This document shows positions 58,711-64,000 of a DNA stretch of 64,000 nucleotides, one piece after another. Origin of the DNA: Halothiobacillus sp. GTDB taxonomy: Bacteria > Pseudomonadota > Gammaproteobacteria > Halothiobacillales > Halothiobacillaceae. The first letter of the stretch is position 1, and the number at the start of each line of letters is the position of its first letter. The stretch spans positions 1-64,000 of the forward strand of contig JAGDVP010000010.1 in NCBI GenBank assembly GCA_023255735.1, in the 5' to 3' direction. Position numbers and translations under genes: made by a program. Below the pieces are notes generated by a model. The model made no database searches. It worked only from the letters and a program-made list of their open reading frames with translations, and was not told where the DNA came from.

Positions 58711-59913
58711 TTAGGGCAGCTGGAACACCACCAAATCGCCGCCCCGCGTGACCGCAGCCACGGTGTTGGCTTCCGAGCGCATCGGATCAATAAGCGCGCC
58801 GTTTAGCCGAGTGCGGCCAACTATCGCGCCGGTTTGGGTATTGAGAACATGCAGATAGCCTTCTTGGTCACCCACCACGAGTTGATTGTTTTCAATGGCA
58901 GGTCCTGTGACACCGCGATAGGCAAGAGCCGCTTGCCGCCAGAGGGGCTCACCCGTGCGCCGATCCAGCGCCCAAACCACGCCATTGGCATCGGTGGCAT
59001 ACACGGCATGGGCATCCAAACTCATATCGGTGTAGCCCGAAAATTTCCGGCTCCACAGCGTTTGGCCGCCTTTGGCGTTGATGGCGGCTAAACGGCCTTG
59101 ATAGGTCACGACATAAAAGGTGGCATCAGCAAACAGGGGCGTGGCATCAATATCCACCATCCGATCAATATCGGTGCGACCCATGGGCAGGGCGATTTGA
59201 TTTTTCCACAAAAAGCGGCCATCGGTGCGGGAGAGTACGGCAAACTCGCCATCGTCATAACCCACGGCAACGGCATCGGGGAAGAGTAACGCGCGGCTTT
59301 GGCCTTGCAGCGTCATGGCCGGTTCGTTGTGATTAACCGACCAGGCAATGCTGCCATCTTGGGTTTTAAGCAGGCTAACCGAGCCGTCTTTGGCGCGCAC
59401 CACCACATCGGTATCACCGACTGAAGGCGCCGCTTCAATCGCGGTTGAAACCTGTGCTTGCCACAACAGTTTGCCGGTATCGATGGCCAGCGCAAAGACT
59501 TTGCCCGTATCGGAACCGAACACCACCATGGCATCGCTGGCACCGCCACCCACACTTAAATTAGCCTTTAAGTTGGCTTCCCAGAGCCGTTTGCCGGATT
59601 TGATGTCGTAGGCAAATACTTGGCCGCGCGCATCGGCCACAATCACCCGCCCGGCCGATACGACGGGGGCAATGCGCAATAATTCATTTTTTTGCCCCGC
59701 CCCCGCGGTGGCTTGCCATAAAATTTTTGGCGCCGATTTGTTATCAATTTGGGTTAAAGGGGTTGGTTTGACCAGCTCGCGGGTCTCAGAGCAGCCAGCG
59801 AGCCAAACTAATGCGAGGGGGAGCAGCAGCACATGGGCAGTTATGCGCCGCCAGGCGCGCGGGTGCAGACGGCGAGCAGCAGTGGGTGCGTCGGGTGAAT
59901 TTAAAAGGTTCAT
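58711..59913 (-). CDS. bamB: Outer-membrane assembly factor BamB
   Basis: A 400-aa lipoprotein subunit of the BAM complex. Lipobox W-L-A-G-C gives acylated Cys41 after an unusually long, basic leader (~25 residues before the hydrophobic core). The rest is an eight-bladed PQQ-type beta-propeller, seen as repeated W-x-x-x-T/A-x-x-G and A-x-D-x-x-x-G-K-x-L-W units. Overlaps the upstream yfgM-like stop by four bases. Confidence 0.94.
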   Translation of the reverse strand: MNLLNSPDAPTAARRLHPRAWRRITAHVLLLPLALVWLAGCSETRELVKPTPLTQIDNKSAPKILWQATAGAGQKNELLRIAPVVSAGRVIVADARGQVFAYDIKSGKRLWEANLKANLSVGGGASDAMVVFGSDTGKVFALAIDTGKLLWQAQVSTAIEAAPSVGDTDVVVRAKDGSVSLLKTQDGSIAWSVNHNEPAMTLQGQSRALLFPDAVAVGYDDGEFAVLSRTDGRFLWKNQIALPMGRTDIDRMVDIDATPLFADATFYVVTYQGRLAAINAKGGQTLWSRKFSGYTDMSLDAHAVYATDANGVVWALDRRTGEPLWRQAALAYRGVTGPAIENNQLVVGDQEGYLHVLNTQTGAIVGRTRLNGALIDPMRSEANTVAAVTRGGDLVVFQLP

Positions 59914-60587
59914 GATTGGGGGGCTCCTGATGCGGGCGCTTTCTCGGTGGCACTGGGCGCCGTTGGCGGATTGGTTGCGGGTAAATTATCGAGTTTAATT
60001 TGCACCAATCCACCGGCTGAGGCCGGATCGCGCAGGGCTTGCCCGTAGCTTAGCCTTGCCGCTTGCCAGTTTTTCTGGCTCGCTTGAATATCGCCCGTCA
60101 GTTCAGCAAAAAGCGAACCATATGGCGCGGGTGGGACGACTTTTAGGGTGGCTAGCGCTGCATCCGGCTCGTTTTGCGCCCATTGCACGCGGGCTAAGCG
60201 CAATCGCGCTAAGGCGGCCAGCCCCGGCTGGTGGGTGCTTTGGATGGCATCTTGTAAATAAATGCGGGCTTTTGCCAGATCGTTTTGGCTCATGGCCTCA
60301 TGCGCGCCGATCATGAGCGCTAAGGTGGCGTAAACCGAGCCTTGCTCGCTGGTCGCCAGTTTGCGCGCCGCTTGCATGGCTTCTATAGGTTGATTGGCCT
60401 GGCTCAATTGCTCGATTTGGTGAAAAGCCAGTGCCGCTTGGGTTTGGCGTTGGCCTTGCCAGTTTTGCCAGCCCAGCCAGCCGGCAACCACCATGAGGCC
60501 CAGCGTGATGCCCAAAAGCAGCGTTTTGCCGTATTGCGCCCAAAACTCCTTAATTTTATCGAATTCTTCGTCGTCCGTTGTTGTCAC
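59910..60587 (-). CDS. YfgM-type TPR membrane protein (UPF0070)
   Basis: A 225-aa ancillary SecYEG translocon protein in E. coli terms. Short cytoplasmic start with D-D-E-E-F-D-K-I-K-E-F-W, one membrane helix at ~23-41 ending in G-W-Q-N-W-Q, then TPR-like helices (A-R-L-R-L-A-R-V-Q-W-A) and an alanine/proline tail. Lies between hisS and bamB exactly as yfgM does in E. coli. Confidence 0.9.
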   Translation of the reverse strand: MTTTDDEEFDKIKEFWAQYGKTLLLGITLGLMVVAGWLGWQNWQGQRQTQAALAFHQIEQLSQANQPIEAMQAARKLATSEQGSVYATLALMIGAHEAMSQNDLAKARIYLQDAIQSTHQPGLAALARLRLARVQWAQNEPDAALATLKVVPPAPYGSLFAELTGDIQASQKNWQAARLSYGQALRDPASAGGLVQIKLDNLPATNPPTAPSATEKAPASGAPQS

Positions 60588-60634
60588 AGGGCACCTATCG
60601 GGTTAAGGGTAAAAAATAAATCAGAATAAAAAGG

Positions 60635-61930
60635 TTAGCATGCCGATGGCCGAGCGCCGATGGCTTGCGCAAGCCAAGCTATGGCTTCGGTGGGGCTCAT
60701 GCTGGTGTCGGTGATGCTTGGCGCTGTGGGCTCAGCGCGCAAGGCTTTGATGGTCCAGTGTGGCACTGTTTGACGTGGCGCTTCAACATGCACTGTAAAT
60801 GCCGCGCCACTGCGATCGGCTCGGCGTAACTGATTTTTAAGGCCGCCGCCATCCAGCGCGCATTGCACGCGCTGCGAGGGCAGCGCATTTCGCAGGGCAT
60901 CGGCGGCATTCAGCGCGGCCGCTTTGCTGGCCGGATCGGTCCAGAGCACATAAATATCGGCGGTGCTGTCGTTCTCTGGCTTATCGCACAGCTCAATCAG
61001 GCGCTCAAGCCCAAGCGCAAACCCGGCGGCAGGGGTGGCTTTGCCGCCCAATTGGCTCACCAGCCCATCATAGCGGCCGCCCGCGCAGATCGTGCCTTGC
61101 GCGCCTAGCGCGTGGGTGACCCACTCAAATACGGTGCGGTTGTAATAATCTAAGCCCCGCACCAACCGGGGATTCACCACAAAGGGGATGCCGGCGGCGG
61201 TGAGCAAGGCTTGGACTTCGGCAAAGTTTTCTTGATCGGCCGCATCCAGATAATCACCCAGTGCTGGCGCGTCGGCCACAATGGCTTGCACCGCCGGGTT
61301 TTTGCTATCCAAAATGCGCAGGGGGTTGGTTTCCAGCCGGGCGCGGGCTTCATCATCCAGCGCTTCGCGGTGGGCTTGCAGATAGGCAATAAGCACGGCG
61401 CGATGGGCAGCGCGCGCAGCCACACTGCCTAAGGTGTTGATTTGAAGTTCAACTTCGGTAATACCGAGTTGCTGCCAAATGCGGGCGGCCATGAGCATAA
61501 GCTCAACGTCCAGCTCTGCCCCGTTAACGCCAAAGGCTTCAACCCCAAATTGATGAAACTGACGGTAGCGACCTTTTTGTGGCCGTTCGTGCCGAAACAT
61601 GGGGCCGATGTACCAGAGTTTGCGTTGCTGGTTGTGAATTAAGCCGTGCTCTAAACAGGCGCGCACGCAGCTTGCGGTGCCTTCCGGGCGCAGTGTGATG
61701 GCATCGCCGTTGCGGTCGATGAAGCTGTACATCTCTTTTTCTACGATGTCGGTTACTTCACCAATGCCGCGGGCGAACAGCGCGGTGTGTTCCACGAGCG
61801 GCATGCGGATTTCTTGATACCCATAGCGGCGCGCCGTATCGGCCAAGACCGATTCTAATTGCGACCAGCCGAGCGTTTGGGCGGGCAGCACATCGTGCAT
61901 GCCACGCAAGGTTTGTAGCGTTTTACTCAT
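60635..61930 (-). CDS. hisS: Histidyl-tRNA synthetase
   Basis: A 431-aa class II synthetase. Motif 1 region R-G-M-H-D-V-L-P, motif 2 F-R-H-E-R-P-Q-K-G-R-Y-R-Q-F-H-Q-F-G-V-E near 112-131, the histidine-specific L-V-R-G-L-D-Y-Y-N-R-T-V-F-E-W near 258-272, and motif 3 G-F-A-L-G-L-E-R-L. Standard length. Immediately follows ispG with no spacer between stop and ATG region. Confidence 0.97.
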   Translation of the reverse strand: MSKTLQTLRGMHDVLPAQTLGWSQLESVLADTARRYGYQEIRMPLVEHTALFARGIGEVTDIVEKEMYSFIDRNGDAITLRPEGTASCVRACLEHGLIHNQQRKLWYIGPMFRHERPQKGRYRQFHQFGVEAFGVNGAELDVELMLMAARIWQQLGITEVELQINTLGSVAARAAHRAVLIAYLQAHREALDDEARARLETNPLRILDSKNPAVQAIVADAPALGDYLDAADQENFAEVQALLTAAGIPFVVNPRLVRGLDYYNRTVFEWVTHALGAQGTICAGGRYDGLVSQLGGKATPAAGFALGLERLIELCDKPENDSTADIYVLWTDPASKAAALNAADALRNALPSQRVQCALDGGGLKNQLRRADRSGAAFTVHVEAPRQTVPHWTIKALRAEPTAPSITDTSMSPTEAIAWLAQAIGARPSAC

Positions 61931-63043
61931 TTATTCTTTATTAGTCAGGGGGTTGGCCGCCTTGGTGTGCGCAGCAATGTGGTTTCGAATGGCGCGCTCA
62001 ACGCCATCCACTAATTCGGCTTCGCTGAGTTTTCCCGCCGGCTTGCCATCAATATACAACAAATTAGGCTGGCCGCCGGTAAGACCAATGGCGGCCTCAC
62101 GCGCCTCCCCAGGCCCGTTGACGACACAGCCGATGACGGCCACATCCATTGGGGTATCGATGTCTTCCAGTCGGCCTTCAAGCGCATTCACCGCTTTAAT
62201 AACATCAAACTCTTGGCGCGAGCAGGAAGGGCAGGCAATTAGGTTGATGCCACGATTGCGCAGGCGTAGCGATTTTAAAATATCCCAGCCGACCTTAATT
62301 TCTTCCACGGGATCGGCGGCCAGCGAGATGCGGATGGTGTCGCCAATGCCTTCGGCTAACAAAAGCCCGAGGCCGACGGCGGATTTCACCGCCCCCGATC
62401 GCAGCCCACCGGCTTCGGTGATGCCTAAGTGTAAGGGTTGCTCGATTTGGCTGGCCAGTGCGCGATAGGCCAAAACGGTCATCCACACATCGGAGGCTTT
62501 GAGTGAGACTTTAAACTCGGGGTAATTGAGTTTGTCGAGAATATCAATATGGCGCAGCGCCGATTCCACCATGGCATCTGGGGTGGGTTCGCCATATTTT
62601 TGCTGTAAATCTTTTTCGAGCGAGCCTGCATTCACGCCAATGCGCAGCGGAATGCCTTTATCGCGCGCGCAATCAATCACCGCGCGCACCCGATCGGCTC
62701 TGCCAATATTGCCGGGATTAATCCGCAAACAATCTGCGCCAAGCTCGGCCACGCGCAGGGCGATGCGGTAATCAAAGTGAATATCGGTAATGAGGGGAAT
62801 ATCCACTGCGCGGCGAATTTTGCCGAAGGCTTCAGCCGCCGCCATGGTCGGCACCGAGACCCGTACCAAATCGGCGCCCGCTTTTTGAATCGCCTGTATT
62901 TGGGCAATGGTCGCCGCCACATCGCAGGTATCGGTGTTGGTCATGCTTTGCACCGAAATGGGCGCATCGCCGCCGATGGCCACACGGCCAACCTGAATTT
63001 TGCGCGAGAGGCGTCGAATCGTGGGTGAGGCAATGTGGCTCAT
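61931..63043 (-). CDS. ispG: 4-hydroxy-3-methylbut-2-enyl diphosphate synthase
   Basis: A 370-aa iron-sulfur enzyme of the MEP isoprenoid pathway (GcpE). N-terminal TIM-barrel with V-Q-S-M-T-N-T-D-T and A-D-I-H-F-type D-I-H-F-D-Y; the [4Fe-4S] domain has C-P-S-C-S-R and [10 protein letters not shown]. Bacterial single-protein type. Its ATG overlaps the rodZ stop (ATGA). Confidence 0.97.
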   Translation of the reverse strand: MSHIASPTIRRLSRKIQVGRVAIGGDAPISVQSMTNTDTCDVAATIAQIQAIQKAGADLVRVSVPTMAAAEAFGKIRRAVDIPLITDIHFDYRIALRVAELGADCLRINPGNIGRADRVRAVIDCARDKGIPLRIGVNAGSLEKDLQQKYGEPTPDAMVESALRHIDILDKLNYPEFKVSLKASDVWMTVLAYRALASQIEQPLHLGITEAGGLRSGAVKSAVGLGLLLAEGIGDTIRISLAADPVEEIKVGWDILKSLRLRNRGINLIACPSCSRQEFDVIKAVNALEGRLEDIDTPMDVAVIGCVVNGPGEAREAAIGLTGGQPNLLYIDGKPAGKLSEAELVDGVERAIRNHIAAHTKAANPLTNKE

Positions 63044-64000
63044 GGGCCGCCCACCTTGGTGCGCACCACGCCGGTGGTGGTGTTGGGCGCGCCGAGTTTA
63101 ACGGGTTCCCCTTTCCATAAAACGGTCACTGCCGCAGGGTTGCCAAGGATGACTGAAAAAGGCCCAGCGCCTGGCAAGCTGCGCTCGCTGCCTTTTTTGA
63201 GTACGTCGTAAATCAACCGCTTGCCCTTGGCATCTTGCACTTCGACCCAGCAATCGGCGCTGTTGGCTTTAATCACAAGATTGTTATCGGCCGCAGTTGC
63301 TGGCGCGGGCGCAGGTAGATTGGGTGCGCTATCGGCCGCGTTTGCTGCCGGGGGATTAGCCTGTGCCTGAGTGGTCGGATTAAGCCCGGGCGATTCCTGC
63401 GCGCCGAACGGCGGCGGTGGCGGCAATCCGCCTGATAATGCTGTTTGGCTTGATTCGGTTGAGCGGTTGGTTGCGGGGATTGCCTCTGTGGGCGCCGCGG
63501 CAGGCAACGCGCTGGGCGATGAGCCGGCTGCGGGTGCGCTGGCATTGGGGGTGCTCACCGCGCCATTCATTGGAATATCGATGGCAATGGGTGCTGGCTC
63601 AGCGCTCGATTGCGGCGCTATGAGGCGGGTGTTTTGGCTTTGAGGCAGGCCAATGAGGCTCGCAATGCGTTGCTGCCAAGCACTTGGAAGGGCGAATACG
63701 GCGACGGTGATTACCCCGGCGATAATGAGTACGGTGGCAAGCCAGCCCCACACGCGCCCGCCCCGCGCTTGCGGGTTATGGTGCGGGGTGTGCGTGGCTT
63801 TACGGCTCGACATTACATCAAGCGGCGCGCGGGCGTGGGTATTGAGTGACTCTGTGCGCGGGTTGATGGTGCGCTGAGCTTCAAACGCGGCCAGCAGTTG
63901 GGCGGCATCGGTATCGAGCAGGCCGGCCCAATGTTTAAGGTAAGCGCGCACATAAATGGGTTCTGGGGCTTCATCGAGCCGGTTGGCTTCAATCAGCTCC
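63040..64000 (-). CDS. rodZ: RodZ-like cytoskeletal HTH membrane protein, 5' end outside window
   Basis: C-terminal about 320 residues of a RodZ protein; the frame stays open to the window edge. The window-edge part encodes the end of the HTH_25 domain ([13 protein letters not shown]), followed by a basic juxtamembrane stretch, one membrane helix ([15 protein letters not shown]), a long Pro/Ala/Ser linker, and the C-terminal DUF4115 domain ([13 protein letters not shown]). RodZ links MreB to the cell-shape machinery. Overlaps ispG by four bases. Confidence 0.9.
   Translation of the reverse strand, partial: ELIEANRLDEAPEPIYVRAYLKHWAGLLDTDAAQLLAAFEAQRTINPRTESLNTHARAPLDVMSSRKATHTPHHNPQARGGRVWGWLATVLIIAGVITVAVFALPSAWQQRIASLIGLPQSQNTRLIAPQSSAEPAPIAIDIPMNGAVSTPNASAPAAGSSPSALPAAAPTEAIPATNRSTESSQTALSGGLPPPPPFGAQESPGLNPTTQAQANPPAANAADSAPNLPAPAPATAADNNLVIKANSADCWVEVQDAKGKRLIYDVLKKGSERSLPGAGPFSVILGNPAAVTVLWKGEPVKLGAPNTTTGVVRTKVGGP

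Overview
The window is chromosomal DNA from a gammaproteobacterium and carries the replication-initiation region. Support for this class comes from the gene orders cmoA-cmoB, rpmH-rnpA-yidD-yidC-mnmE next to dnaA-dnaN-recF-gyrB, and rodZ-ispG-hisS-yfgM-bamB-der, and from ubiK, cysZ and rlmJ. A secreted DsrE-family protein, a CysZ sulfate permease and the GC-rich but not extreme composition would suit a sulfur-oxidising Chromatiales/Halothiobacillus-like organism. That assignment is inference, not proof. I see no rRNA, tRNA, CRISPR array, prophage or intact insertion sequence. Nearly everything is housekeeping, densely packed, with many 1-4 base overlaps.

Layout. 1-2.9 kb: a minus-strand nitrogen operon (TorF-type porin, glnK, amtB) with NtrC-like sites upstream. 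2.9-4.7 kb: ubiK and comM on the plus strand. 4.7-9.1 kb: minus-strand tRNA wobble-modification genes (cmoB, cmoA, selU) and selD, separated by AT-rich spacers with DnaA-box-like sequences. 9.1-13.1 kb: mnmE, yidC, yidD, rnpA, rpmH on the minus strand. 13.4-19.7 kb: dnaA, dnaN, recF, gyrB on the plus strand, with a MITE-like inverted repeat between dnaA and dnaN. 19.7-22 kb: lemA, a GIDE-domain membrane protein with an EF-hand, and an exonuclease III. 22-31.5 kb: glnE, a hypothetical, a secreted DsrE protein, a PPP-family phosphatase with a tiny partner, rmuC, purH and a beta-hydroxyacid dehydrogenase.

31.5-41.3 kb: dgt-yfbR (dNTP control), a membrane pair resembling the membrane domains of proton-pumping transhydrogenase, trxB, hemH with a CinA-like gene, an HtrA/DegP protease, a second exonuclease III and a TerC-family protein. 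41.4-46.2 kb: a glycine-zipper lipoprotein, a DedA protein, then gmk-rpoZ-spoT-ridA (guanine nucleotides and stringent response). 46.2-52 kb: an HDOD protein, a BolA protein, a PAS-GGDEF-EAL protein, a PfkB kinase fused to a Rieske domain, and a small phosphodiesterase. 52.4-55.5 kb: rlmJ, cysZ, a Tat-exported superoxide-reductase-like protein and small proteins. 55.5-64 kb: the der-to-rodZ envelope/isoprenoid/translation cluster, with a DUF945-like gene inserted between der and bamB and rodZ cut by the window end.

The items most worth following are: the replication origin, whose sequence signals lie in the mnmE-selD and selU-cmoA spacers rather than next to dnaA; the ketohexokinase-like/Rieske fusion; the Tat-exported superoxide reductase; the nucleotide-domain-less transhydrogenase-like pair; and the inverted repeat sitting on the dnaA stop codon. 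Start sites were moved from the longest possible reading frame where a ribosome binding site or family N-terminus argued for it; each case is stated.
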